This document shows, one piece after another, positions 32,277 through 40,766 of a DNA stretch of 64,000 nucleotides. The position numbers and the translations under genes were made by a program. The notes below the pieces were generated by a model. The model was not told where the DNA came from. It saw only the letters and a program-made list of their open reading frames with translations, and ran no database searches. The stretch lies in assembly GCF_017829975.1 (NCBI RefSeq), contig NZ_JAEEGA010000021.1:44823-108822 (forward strand), read 5' to 3'. The DNA comes from Vagococcus allomyrinae (GTDB lineage Bacteria; Bacillota; Bacilli; Lactobacillales; Vagococcaceae). Within the stretch, counting starts at the first letter, position 1; every line of letters starts with the position of its first letter.

Positions 32277-34034
32277 TTACTCAGAAAATTGTGAATCATG
32301 GAGTTTACGATAGAAGCCATCCTCTTTTTTCAGCAAGTCATCGTGACTGCCAATTTCGACAATTTGCCCATTATCCATCACGAGAATCGTATCGGCTTCA
32401 CGAATGGTTGATAAACGATGGGCGATAACGAAACTGGTTTTACCGGTCATCATTTTTAAGAAAGCCGCTTGAATCGTTTGTTCTGTCAGCGTATCAACGG
32501 AGCTAGTGGCTTCGTCGAGAATCAACATCGGCGGTTCGGAAATCATCGTGCGGGCAATGGTCAACAGTTGACGTTGTCCTTCTGAAATCTTAATTCCAGC
32601 ACTGCCAATTACCGTGTTATAGCCTTGTGGTAATTTTTTGATGAAGGAATGAATATTAGCCGACTTTGTGGCGGCAATAATCTCGTCCTCTTTGGCATCA
32701 GGTCGTCCAAAGGTCAGGTTCTCACGGATGGAACCATCAAAGAGCCAAGTGTCTTGTAAGACCATCCCAAAGGCTTGACGCAACGAATCACGGGTGTAAG
32801 CTGTGATGGCGTGGCCATCAATTTCGATGGCCCCTTCATTAATGTCATAGAAACGCATTAGCAAGTTGACTAAAGTTGATTTTCCGGCACCGGTTTTCCC
32901 AACAATCGCCACTGTTTCCCCTGGTTTGACATCCAGATTGAGCCCGTGAATCAGAGGTTTATCAGGAACATAGGAAAAGGCCACATTTTTAAAACGGATA
33001 GCTCCTTTAGCTTGATTTAAGACGATAGCGTCAGGGCGATCAGCCGCTTCAGGGGTTTCATCAATGATATTAAAGGTTCGTTCTAAACCTGCCAAGGCCG
33101 TTTGAATTTGAGTGGTAATCCCTGATAGTTCAATAAATGGTTTTGAAAATTGACTGGAATAAATCGTAAAGCTGGAAATCATTCCCACGCTGAGATTCCC
33201 CGTTCCTTTTAAGGCAATCAAGCCACCAACTAAGCCGATGAAGACATAAGCTAAGTGGTCAATAAAACGGCTTAATGGGTTAGTCAAAGAAGAGGCAAAT
33301 TGGGCTTTTTGACCGACAATCAACAGGCGATCGTTTAAGCTTTCAAAGGTGTCCTGAGATTCTTGCTCATGTTGGAAGGCTTTGACGATCTTTTGATTGC
33401 CAATTACTTCATTAACGAAGCCGGAAATCTCACCGACAATCCGTTGCTGTTCAGAGAAACGCTTTTGACTGGTGTGAGCAACAACCCAAGTAACCAAAAA
33501 AATTAAAGGCGTTGCCACTAAAACCACGACGGTCAAAACAGGGCTGAGAAACAACATCGACAATAAGGAGATGACAACGATCGTCATGCCAGAAAAAAGC
33601 GTGTTGAAAATAGCCACACAGGCTTCGGAAACAAAGTCCAAATCATTGGTAAATCGACTGATGATGTTCCCGTGAGCCGTTTGATCATAATAATTAATCG
33701 GCAACGTATTTAAGTGATTAAAGGTGTCTTTTCGCAATTCAGCAACGGCTTTGTAAGACATGCGGTTGCCCAGTAATTGAACCAGCCATTGTGAGACCGT
33801 GGCGACGATCAAAATTCCAGCTAATAAAAGTAAGATCCGCGTTAGAGTGGTAAAATCAACCTGCCCTTTGCCGAGCATGGTATCGATTCCTTTCCCCGTA
33901 AAGTAAGTCATGACGACAGTGGCAGTGCCGCCACTAATCCCTAATAAAAGAGCCCCGCTAATTTCAAGTTTATATACGCTTAAGTAAGGCAAGAAGCGTT
34001 TAAAAGGAGATGGATTTATGTGTTTATTTCGCAT
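32277..34034 (-). CDS. ABC exporter half-transporter, catalytic-site subunit
   Basis: The 585-residue protein has a six-helix membrane domain (about 20-310) and a nucleotide-binding domain with Walker A GKTGAGKST. Its signature is ISEGQRQLL (SEGQ in place of SGGQ), and Walker B is MLILDEATSSVD with the catalytic Glu present. It pairs with the upstream 574-residue gene, whose stop abuts its start. The pair has the layout of LmrCD/EfrAB-type heterodimeric multidrug exporters. The substrate is not known. Confidence 0.88.
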   Translation of the reverse strand: MRNKHINPSPFKRFLPYLSVYKLEISGALLLGISGGTATVVMTYFTGKGIDTMLGKGQVDFTTLTRILLLLAGILIVATVSQWLVQLLGNRMSYKAVAELRKDTFNHLNTLPINYYDQTAHGNIISRFTNDLDFVSEACVAIFNTLFSGMTIVVISLLSMLFLSPVLTVVVLVATPLIFLVTWVVAHTSQKRFSEQQRIVGEISGFVNEVIGNQKIVKAFQHEQESQDTFESLNDRLLIVGQKAQFASSLTNPLSRFIDHLAYVFIGLVGGLIALKGTGNLSVGMISSFTIYSSQFSKPFIELSGITTQIQTALAGLERTFNIIDETPEAADRPDAIVLNQAKGAIRFKNVAFSYVPDKPLIHGLNLDVKPGETVAIVGKTGAGKSTLVNLLMRFYDINEGAIEIDGHAITAYTRDSLRQAFGMVLQDTWLFDGSIRENLTFGRPDAKEDEIIAATKSANIHSFIKKLPQGYNTVIGSAGIKISEGQRQLLTIARTMISEPPMLILDEATSSVDTLTEQTIQAAFLKMMTGKTSFVIAHRLSTIREADTILVMDNGQIVEIGSHDDLLKKEDGFYRKLHDSQFSE

Positions 34035-35759
34035 TTAGGCCTCCTCCTTTTCTTGCTGTGACGCCACAATTTCTTGGTAAACATCAGAATGTGCCATTAA
34101 GTGATCATGAGTACCAAGGCCGACTTGTTTGCCGTCTTCCAGCACTAAAATTTTAGCTGCCTGTTGAACAGAACTGACTCGCTGAGACACAATAATTAGA
34201 CTGGTATCAGTTAAATCCCGCTGAAGGGCTTGGCGCAATTCCAAATCTGTCTGATAATCTAGGGCACTTAAGGAATCGTCTAAAATTAAAAAGGCGGGCT
34301 TTTTAATGAGAGCTCGAGCAATCGTTAATCGTTGACGCTGACCACCTGAAAAGTTTTTGCCACTTTCCATAACAGGGGTATCCAGTTGTTCCGTTAAGTC
34401 TTTGACAAACTCATAAGATTGTGATGTTCGTAAGGCCTGCCAACAGTCTTCATCGGTGGCATCAGGTTTCCCCCACTGTAAATTGTCGCGAATCGTACCA
34501 GTGAAGAGCACGCTAGTCTGGGGAACGACTCCAATTTTATTGCGTAAGTCATCTAGCCCGTAGTTTTTAACATTATGACCCAAAACGTTAACACTGCCTG
34601 TAGAGACATCGTAAAATCGGGGAATCAGTTGGGTTAAAGTGCTTTTACCACTTCCCGTCGGTCCGATAATCCCCAGCATCTCACCTTTTTCCAAGGAAAA
34701 GCTGATATTTTCGAGAGCCAGACCACTTTTGTCACTGTAGCGGAAGCTAACGTCTTGGAAGTTTAGTCGATTAAGCGAGCTTGGAGCAAGTGCTAATTGC
34801 CCTTGATCATGAATGCTGACATTCGTATGAAAGACCTCGTTAACACGACCAGCAGAAGCAGAGGCACGAGTGAAAATCACCACTAAGTTGGAAACGACAA
34901 TTAAGGCCAACAGCATTTGAATCAGATAATTAATCAGAGCCAGAACTTCTCCTTGACCCATGGCGCCAGTATTGACATTAATGCCACCGAAATACAATAA
35001 GGCAACAATTGAAACGTTCATAATAAAGGTGGTGGCAGGATTGAGTAAAGCCGAGATATTTGCCACTCGCGTATAAGCTTTGGCTAAATCGTCGCTTGTG
35101 TCCGCCATTTTATGACGTTCTTTATCCTTTTGTGCAAAAGCTCGAATCACTCGAACCCCACTTAAATTTTCTTGAATAACCTGATTAAGGTGATCCAGTT
35201 TTTCTTGGACTTTTTTATAGAGAGGCACTGTCTTTTTCATCATAAAAAAGAGAATCAAACAAAAAACGGGTAGAGAAAAAACAAAGACCAAGGCCATTTT
35301 AGGATTGATATAGAAAGCCATAACGACAGAGCCGATACTTAAAAATGGCGCTCGAATCACCAACCTAATTAACATCGCTAATGCTAGCTGAAGCTGATTG
35401 ATGTCGCTGGTCATGCGGGTAATCAACGTCGCAGTCCCAAAATCATTCAGTTCTTTATGAGATAACGTGTTGATTTTTTTCATCAATTGGTTCCGCAGCT
35501 CAGTACCAAACCCTTGTGAGGCAATCGAGGCGTAATATTGACAGATCATGACGCAGATTAAGCCGATCACCGACATGATAATCATTGTCGCAGCTGTTTT
35601 AATCACATAATTAGGGTCGTTTTTAGCAATCCCATTATCAATTAGACGAGCCATATATATGGGCAATAATAACTCAAAAACCGCTTCTAAAAATTTGAAA
35701 ATCGGTCCAAGGATTACTTCCTTGCGGTATTTCTTGGTGTACTTAAGTAATGAAACCAT
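34035..35759 (-). CDS. ABC exporter half-transporter, degenerate-site subunit
   Basis: The 574-residue protein has a six-helix membrane domain and a nucleotide-binding domain with Walker A GPTGSGKST and signature FSGGQRQRL. Walker B FLILDDSLSALD has Asp where the catalytic Glu is expected, which is the known mark of the non-hydrolytic site in heterodimeric exporters. Together with SEGQ in its partner this predicts one good and one poor ATP site. It is the first gene of the pair, and GGAGG precedes the ATG. Confidence 0.88.
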   Translation of the reverse strand: MVSLLKYTKKYRKEVILGPIFKFLEAVFELLLPIYMARLIDNGIAKNDPNYVIKTAATMIIMSVIGLICVMICQYYASIASQGFGTELRNQLMKKINTLSHKELNDFGTATLITRMTSDINQLQLALAMLIRLVIRAPFLSIGSVVMAFYINPKMALVFVFSLPVFCLILFFMMKKTVPLYKKVQEKLDHLNQVIQENLSGVRVIRAFAQKDKERHKMADTSDDLAKAYTRVANISALLNPATTFIMNVSIVALLYFGGINVNTGAMGQGEVLALINYLIQMLLALIVVSNLVVIFTRASASAGRVNEVFHTNVSIHDQGQLALAPSSLNRLNFQDVSFRYSDKSGLALENISFSLEKGEMLGIIGPTGSGKSTLTQLIPRFYDVSTGSVNVLGHNVKNYGLDDLRNKIGVVPQTSVLFTGTIRDNLQWGKPDATDEDCWQALRTSQSYEFVKDLTEQLDTPVMESGKNFSGGQRQRLTIARALIKKPAFLILDDSLSALDYQTDLELRQALQRDLTDTSLIIVSQRVSSVQQAAKILVLEDGKQVGLGTHDHLMAHSDVYQEIVASQQEKEEA

Positions 35760-36188
35760 TAAAATCCTCCCAACAGTTGGTGATGCAATTAACTACTGAC
35801 AATAATGTCAATAAATTTTCATGAAAAAGGTTATATGTTGATTATTATACACGAAGTCAGTTATTTTTAAAGGGCTGAGAACTGGTCAGCTGTTTCTTAG
35901 GCTTGCGTAATTATTCACGACAGTCTCCGTTTGTTTTGGTACAATGGAATAAAATGAAAGGAGAGGCCTAATTTTTTAGATTATGTGCCATTCCTAAGGT
36001 CCCTCGTTGTTTAAAAAAATAAAGAACAACGTCGTTAAAGCCAAAGAATGACAGCTAGCGTTTTAATGGGGAGAACGACAGGTTACCATCCTAACGTTTC
36101 GAGCCCGTCAGTTTTTAAAGAATTTACGAAGTTCTTAGTTCTTAAGCCAAAGAGTGAGAGGAACTATAAGAAAGAGGAGCGTGAGAGA
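35760..36188. other. 429-base divergent region upstream of the exporter and CmpB-type genes
   Basis: TGACA-ATAA-TGTCA (35797-35810) is a perfect inverted repeat in the exporter leader, a size seen for MarR/TetR-type operators. A minus-strand TATAAT lies further upstream (about 35853-35858). On the plus strand TGG-TACAAT (35940-35945) is an extended -10 for the next gene, leaving a long leader. The open frame that starts at 36048 has no ribosome site until 36189. Confidence 0.45.
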
Positions 36189-36977
36189 GTGTCGATTGTT
36201 AATCGAGTAGTGTTATTATTTTTTATTTATTCAGTTATTGGCTGGTTATGGGAGACGGTTTATTGTTCCATTAAGGCAAAGAAATTTGTTTACCGCGGAT
36301 TTTTAATAGGACCCTATTGTCCGATATACGGCTTTGGTGTGGTCAGTGTCTTGTATTTTGTGGAACCCTATCAAAATAATGTGGCTGTTCTCTATGTCTT
36401 TTCTGCTGTTTTGGTAACAGTTTTAGAGTATTTGACAAGCTATGTGCTAGAGAAATTATTTCATGCCACGTGGTGGGATTATCACGATGTTCCTTTAAAT
36501 ATCAATGGTCGAGTTGCTGTACCTGTGTCCTTGTTTTGGGGATTGGCTTGTGTTTTGATTGTGAAAGTGGTCAATCCTCAAGTCTTAATACTGTCCCAAT
36601 TTTTAGAACGGACATTTGGCAGTATCTTACCAGTGATTGTTATGATTTTAATGGCCGTTGATTTGATTTATACCGTGACAAATATGCTAGCCTTTCGCAA
36701 AGCCATGGCTGCCTGGTCAGTTGCTTTGGAATCCAGTAAAGCGGAGTTAAAAGTTCGGGTGGTAACAGAACTTGAGGAAAAGAAAGAAAAACTGGAAGTG
36801 AGTCGTTCTGAGCTTTTTAGTCGATTGCGTGAAAAGCGAAGCGAATTGGCAAAGTTGCCGAAAATTAATTTTAACCATCGACGAATTTTAGGAAGTTTTA
36901 GTAATTTGAAGATGAAAGAGGTTGTAAATTTGGAAGAAGTGCGAGCGGCGTTAAAAGAGTTGCGCCCGAAAAAATAA
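36189..36977 (+). CDS. putative ABC-transporter-permease-like membrane protein (CmpB type, PF06541)
   Basis: The 262-residue protein has about five membrane helices. The characteristic IYSVIGWLWETVYCSIKAKKF opening is followed by YRGFLIGPYCPIYG and the TWWDYHDVPLNINGRV loop. A charged, coiled-coil-like C-terminus (about 175-262) follows. I start at GTG 36189 because AGAGGAG lies nine bases before it. The family's function is not established. It is 24 bases upstream of the esterase and probably co-transcribed. Confidence 0.83.
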   Translation: MSIVNRVVLLFFIYSVIGWLWETVYCSIKAKKFVYRGFLIGPYCPIYGFGVVSVLYFVEPYQNNVAVLYVFSAVLVTVLEYLTSYVLEKLFHATWWDYHDVPLNINGRVAVPVSLFWGLACVLIVKVVNPQVLILSQFLERTFGSILPVIVMILMAVDLIYTVTNMLAFRKAMAAWSVALESSKAELKVRVVTELEEKKEKLEVSRSELFSRLREKRSELAKLPKINFNHRRILGSFSNLKMKEVVNLEEVRAALKELRPKK

Positions 36978-37001
36978 TGGAGTTGATGGAGGTATAGGTA
37001 A

Positions 37002-37784
37002 ATGGCATTAATGGAAGTTAGTTATTTTTCAAACGTGTTAGGGATGAACATGACCATGAATGTGATCATTCCTCAGCAAACGAGCACGCAAATTGGCATG
37101 ACTGGATCGGCTAAATATCAAGTATATCCTACTTTATATTTACTTCACGGCATGAGTGATGACCATAGTATTTGGTTGCGTCGTACGGCTATTGAGCGTT
37201 ATGTTAGTGAACTGGGAATTGCCGTTGTAATGCCGACGACTCATTTAGGTTGGTATACTGATACAGCTTATGGCTTAAAATACTGGCAACATATTTCAGA
37301 AGAGTTGCCGCAAATTTGTCGTGAATTTTTCCCGCGAATGTCTAGCAAAAGAGAAGAAACCTTTGTTGCTGGGCTCTCTATGGGTGGTTATGGTGCATTT
37401 AAATTAGGCTTGGGGAAATCGGAAACCTTTGGGGCAGCGGCTTCTCTTTCAGGTGCATTGGATATTGCGACAGCCTTTATTCCCGGTGAAATGGGGGAAG
37501 AAACACCCTTTTGGTCAGGAATTTTTGGTTCCTTGGAGGAGTTGAAAGGATCGGCTAATGATTTACTTCATGTCAGCAGTGAATTAGTCAAAAGTGATCG
37601 ACCAATCCCACGATTGTTTATGTGGTGTGGCGAGCAGGATTTTCTTTTTGGACAAAATCAGCGTGCCTTAAAGCATTTGGAAAAACTAGGGTTAGAGGTA
37701 ACGGCTAGTTTTACTGAAGGAGATCATAGCTGGGTCCATTGGGATGAGCAAATCCAAGTCGTGTTGAACTGGTTATTGCCTTAG
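37002..37784 (+). CDS. estA: EstA-type serine esterase (tributyrin esterase / esterase D family)
   Basis: The 260-residue alpha/beta hydrolase has the nucleophile elbow GLSMGGYG (Ser near 124), LYLLHGMSDDHS oxyanion strand, Asp in EQDF and His in GDHSW. It resembles lactococcal EstA, which hydrolyses short-chain acyl and phenyl esters. GGAGGTATAGG precedes the ATG. It has no signal peptide and is therefore cytoplasmic. It is part of a short same-strand run with the CmpB-like and YwlG-like genes. Confidence 0.87.
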   Translation: MALMEVSYFSNVLGMNMTMNVIIPQQTSTQIGMTGSAKYQVYPTLYLLHGMSDDHSIWLRRTAIERYVSELGIAVVMPTTHLGWYTDTAYGLKYWQHISEELPQICREFFPRMSSKREETFVAGLSMGGYGAFKLGLGKSETFGAAASLSGALDIATAFIPGEMGEETPFWSGIFGSLEELKGSANDLLHVSSELVKSDRPIPRLFMWCGEQDFLFGQNQRALKHLEKLGLEVTASFTEGDHSWVHWDEQIQVVLNWLLP

Positions 37785-37837
37785 ATCTTTGGAACATACT
37801 AATTGTGGTGAAGAACGCATAGAAGGAGGTGGACAAA

Positions 37838-38386
37838 ATGAGTATTGATTTATCTGTTTTAAGAGCTGAGACGGAAGCCTTGGCAATCGATGTCATCACC
37901 CAGGCGGATAGTCAGGTAGGGGACATTTTTGTTTTGGGTTGTAGTAGCAGTGAAGTGATGGGTGGAGTCATTGGCCAAAATTCCAGTCAGGAAGTTGGCG
38001 TCGTGATCATTAAAGTTTTAGTAGATGTTCTGCAGAAACGTGGTATTTATTTGGCGGTCCAAGGCTGTGAGCATTTAAACCGTGCCTTGGTGGTAGAACG
38101 TGAACTAGCGCTGGAAAAGGGACTGGAAATTGTGTCAGTCTTACCGACGCTAGACGCCGGTGGGGCATGTTCGGTGGCGGCTTTTGAGCGCTTTGAAGAT
38201 CCAGTGGAAGTGGAGTTCATTGTGGCCAATGTGGGAATTGATGTGGGTGATACGGCAATTGGCATGCACATAAAGCACGTGGCGATTCCCATACGACCGA
38301 AACAAAGGCTACTTGGTAAAGCACATGTAACAGCTCTGGGATCACGGCCGAAATTAATTGGTGGTAGTCGAAGTAAATATGCATAA
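37838..38386 (+). CDS. YwlG-like protein (TIGR01440 / UPF0340)
   Basis: The 182-residue protein has [20 protein letters not shown] near 32-51, [16 protein letters not shown], and a terminal [18 protein letters not shown], all diagnostic of this uncharacterised family. GAAGGAGG upstream favours ATG 37838 over the in-frame GTG 37829. Its role is unknown. A strong terminator follows. Confidence 0.9.
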   Translation: MSIDLSVLRAETEALAIDVITQADSQVGDIFVLGCSSSEVMGGVIGQNSSQEVGVVIIKVLVDVLQKRGIYLAVQGCEHLNRALVVERELALEKGLEIVSVLPTLDAGGACSVAAFERFEDPVEVEFIVANVGIDVGDTAIGMHIKHVAIPIRPKQRLLGKAHVTALGSRPKLIGGSRSKYA

Positions 38387-38398
38387 TCGAATAAACGG

Positions 38399-38447
38399 AC
38401 ACGCTGTGGGAATCACGAAAATAATCGTGATGAAATAGCGTGTTTTT
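38399..38447 (+). terminator. terminator after the YwlG-like gene
   Basis: The outer stem ACACGCT / AGCGTGT with an inner ATCACGA / TCGTGAT stem is followed by T residues. Confidence 0.82.
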
Positions 38448-38909
38448 TGTGAAGAAAAGATGAATAAAGTAAATAAAAGATTAAATTATCAATAAAATAA
38501 CGGTTTCTATTGATAATATCACGCTATATTTGACTTAATCAGTTATTCCTAGTATGGTTAATACATAAGCTTATATTATAGTGCGAGGTTTTGGATGGTA
38601 TTGCTAAGTGCCAGAAAAACTCTTGCGATGAGCAAACAGCTACTTTATCACAATAAATTAGTTGTTTAAGCAATCTCAGCATTACTTTATTAGCGAATCA
38701 CGATGGCTTGTCCAGCCAAAGGTATTCTTTATAATTAAGAGGGATTGTCTATAATTATAAGTGGAGTTCGTTTCTCAAGAAGTGGCAAAAAAAGATTTAA
38801 TGTTTAGAGCTAGTGTGGGATTAAGTGAAAATTGATTGAGGATTTATCTCCTATCCTAGACCTAAAACGAGCTTATTTTTGGATAATATCTTAAGGAGGA
38901 AGAATATTT
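38448..38909. other. 462-base leader region of rplY
   Basis: A good promoter is TTGACT (38530-38535) with TATGGT (38553-38558). A possible second is TTGTCC (38708-38713) with TATAAT (38730-38735). A 24-codon frame from ATG 38595 (weak GAGG) is probably noise. Transcripts from the first promoter would have a leader of about 340 bases; I recognise no known riboswitch or ribosomal leader in it. Confidence 0.4.
38530..38558 (+). promoter_or_regulatory. distal promoter upstream of rplY
   Basis: TTGACT and TATGGT are separated by 17 bases. It would give a long leader or a separate short RNA. Confidence 0.5.
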
Positions 38910-39536
38910 ATGGCAGTCGTATTGAAAGTAGCAGAAAGAGCAATTAGACCAAGATCATTACGTAAGAAATTACGTGCAGAAGGACAGGTTCCAGGTGTAG
39001 TTTATGGCAACAAAGTCGAAAACACAGCTATCTCAGTAGATGGCAAAGAGTTAACGCGTATTTTGAAAGAGAATGGTCAAAATGCCGTTTACACATTGGA
39101 AATTGGTGGTAAAAAAGTGCCAACATTGCTGTATGATCAACAATTAGACACATTTAACCGCGATTGGGTACACGTCGAATTCTTAGCGGTAGACATGAAC
39201 GAAGAAACAGAAGTCGAAGCCGAGTTAACCTTAGTAGGGACTCCTAAAGGGGTTAAAGCTGGTGGGGTGATTGGACAAAACCTATACACAGTTATTGTAT
39301 CTGCAACGCCAGATAAATTACCAGATCGAATTGAAATTGATGTGGAAGGCATGGATATTGGCGATGCCATTACGATTGCTGATATTCCAGTTAATCCGGA
39401 CTATACAATTATCACAGATGCTGAAGAGCAAGTGGCAGTTGTTGAGGAAGCTCAAGTCCATGAAGAGCCTGAAACAGATGAAACAAGTGCGCCTGTTGCT
39501 CAACCAGAAGTTATTGGTGAAAAAGACGCCGAATAA
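38910..39536 (+). CDS. rplY: 50S ribosomal protein L25 / general stress protein Ctc
   Basis: The 208-residue long (Ctc-type) L25 has the 5S-rRNA-binding domain (1-95, LRKKLRAEGQVPGVVYGN) and the beta-rich TL5/CTC C-terminal domain (about 96-185), then an acidic tail rich in Glu. AAGGAGG precedes the ATG. In Bacillus the homologue sits next to pth. Here about 8.7 kb of accessory genes separate them. Confidence 0.95.
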   Translation: MAVVLKVAERAIRPRSLRKKLRAEGQVPGVVYGNKVENTAISVDGKELTRILKENGQNAVYTLEIGGKKVPTLLYDQQLDTFNRDWVHVEFLAVDMNEETEVEAELTLVGTPKGVKAGGVIGQNLYTVIVSATPDKLPDRIEIDVEGMDIGDAITIADIPVNPDYTIITDAEEQVAVVEEAQVHEEPETDETSAPVAQPEVIGEKDAE

Positions 39537-39546
39537 ATGTAAATTT

Positions 39547-39587
39547 AAACCCACAACATGCGAGTTAGCTCTGTTGTGGGTTTTTTA
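39547..39587 (+). terminator. terminator after rplY
   Basis: AAACCCACAACA / TGTTGTGGGTTT is followed by six T residues. Confidence 0.9.
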
Positions 39588-39588
39588 T

Positions 39589-39771
39589 TTACTTCTTTTT
39601 CTTCAAGGTCATCATCGTTAAGGGGACGGTCATTACAAAATAGCCCACTAAAACTAATACCATTAACATTGAGAGAAAACGGGTGATATTTAACCAGCTA
39701 ATCAGTAAAAGTGGGATAAATATAGAGAGGGTATAGACGAGAAATAATTGTATGAATCGTTTTAATTCCAT
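39589..39771 (-). CDS. small two-helix membrane protein, 60 residues
   Basis: The protein has two hydrophobic segments (about 8-27 and 31-53) and a C-terminal KKKK. A strong AAGGAGG site seven bases upstream of the ATG supports it as a real gene. No family is recognised. It is the last gene on the minus strand before the rplY terminator and is separated from lysY by the DnaA-box region. Confidence 0.65.
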   Translation of the reverse strand: MELKRFIQLFLVYTLSIFIPLLLISWLNITRFLSMLMVLVLVGYFVMTVPLTMMTLKKKK

Positions 39772-39871
39772 GGTAACCTCCTTAATAGCAAACGTACCTC
39801 CTAATTAAAGCTCTTTTATTAGTTGGCAACAACTATTCTGCCTGTTAACTAAAATTGGGGAAAAGTCAGAG

Positions 39872-40000
39872 TTATCCCCAGAAATGAAAAAGTTATCCAC
39901 TTTTTCTGTGGATAACTCTGTTGGTTATGTGTAAAAGACTTAAAATTTGAGTGGAAGTCATAAAAAAACTGTGGATAACTTTGTGTAAAAGTTATTCACA
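39872..40000. other. cluster of five DnaA-box-like sequences
   Basis: Matches to TTATNCACA lie at 39872-39880 (TTATCCCCA, one mismatch), 39893-39901 (TTATCCACT, one mismatch), 39907-39915 (minus, exact), 39970-39978 (minus, exact) and 39992-40000 (TTATTCACA, exact). Four of them form two head-to-head inverted pairs (39891-39917 and 39969-40001), each able to fold into a hairpin. ATTGGGGAAAA flanks the cluster on both sides (about 39854 and 40011). Seen from the minus strand both hairpins carry T-tails, so they may instead be terminators of lysY. Confidence 0.6.
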
Positions 40001-40001
40001 G
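39962..40001. terminator. terminator-like hairpin after lysY
   Basis: CTGTGGATAACTTT / AAAGTTATTCACAG has seven A residues on the left (the minus-strand T-tail) and CTTTTT on the right. It also contains two of the DnaA-box-like sequences. Confidence 0.65.
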
Positions 40002-40023
40002 CTTTTTAAATTGGGGAAAACCC

Positions 40024-40764
40024 TTAGTTCTCTGCTAAAACTCGCTCAAGAAATTGTTTCGTTCGCTCCTCTGTTGGGTGATTAAAAATGTGTTCAGGAG
40101 TGCCAGATTCAGCGATAACCCCTTTATCCATAAAAATGACTCGGTCAGAAACATCTCGAGCAAAGCCCATTTCATGAGTGACGACCACCATTGTTAGTCC
40201 TGTTTCAGCTAACTCTCGCATGATTTTTAGAACTTCTCCAACCATTTCTGGATCGAGAGCCGATGTCGGCTCATCGAACAATAGACAGTCAGGATTCATG
40301 GAAAGTGCTCTAGCAATGGCAACCCGTTGTTTTTGACCGCCAGATAATTGCTTAGGCTTGGCGTGACAAAAATCACCCATGCCGACTTTTTGCAAGTTTT
40401 CAACAGCGATTCTTTCGGCTTCTGCTGGAGAACGTTTGAGAACTTTAACTTGACCGACGACACAGTTACTTAGGACGTCGTGATTATCGAAGAGATTGAA
40501 CTGCTGAAAGACCATGCCTAAGTGGGTTCGGTATTCAGGCAAGTTGTAGTTACTTGCTAAAATATCCTGACCGTTAAAAATAATGGCTCCTTTTGTTGGC
40601 TGTTCCAATAAGTTGATACAACGTAAGAGTGTTGATTTCCCTGAACCAGAAGAGCCGATAATCGTAACAACTTCGCCTTTATCCACAGACAAGCTTACAT
40701 CTTTTAGGACTTCGTTTTGACCATACCATTTATTTAAGTGTTGAATATCAATCATTTTCGTCAT
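40024..40764 (-). CDS. lysY: lysine ABC transporter ATPase
   Basis: This 246-residue polar-amino-acid-type ABC ATPase has Walker [11 protein letters not shown]-loop VFQQFNLF, signature [12 protein letters not shown] and Walker [13 protein letters not shown]. It lies two bases downstream of the fused binding protein-permease gene. The lysine specificity is inferred from the lysine riboswitch that controls the operon, as established for lysXY loci. The order on the transcript is lysX then lysY. Confidence 0.88.
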   Translation of the reverse strand: MTKMIDIQHLNKWYGQNEVLKDVSLSVDKGEVVTIIGSSGSGKSTLLRCINLLEQPTKGAIIFNGQDILASNYNLPEYRTHLGMVFQQFNLFDNHDVLSNCVVGQVKVLKRSPAEAERIAVENLQKVGMGDFCHAKPKQLSGGQKQRVAIARALSMNPDCLLFDEPTSALDPEMVGEVLKIMRELAETGLTMVVVTHEMGFARDVSDRVIFMDKGVIAESGTPEHIFNHPTEERTKQFLERVLAEN

Positions 40765-40766
40765 GG

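Noticed and set aside
36048..36188. 47-residue N-terminal extension of the CmpB-like protein
   Set aside because: It has no ribosome site at 36048, is not hydrophobic or family-like, and AGAGGAG fits GTG 36189.
38595..38669. 24-codon frame in the rplY leader
   Set aside because: Only a GAGG precedes it, there is no conserved pattern, and it is short enough to be chance.
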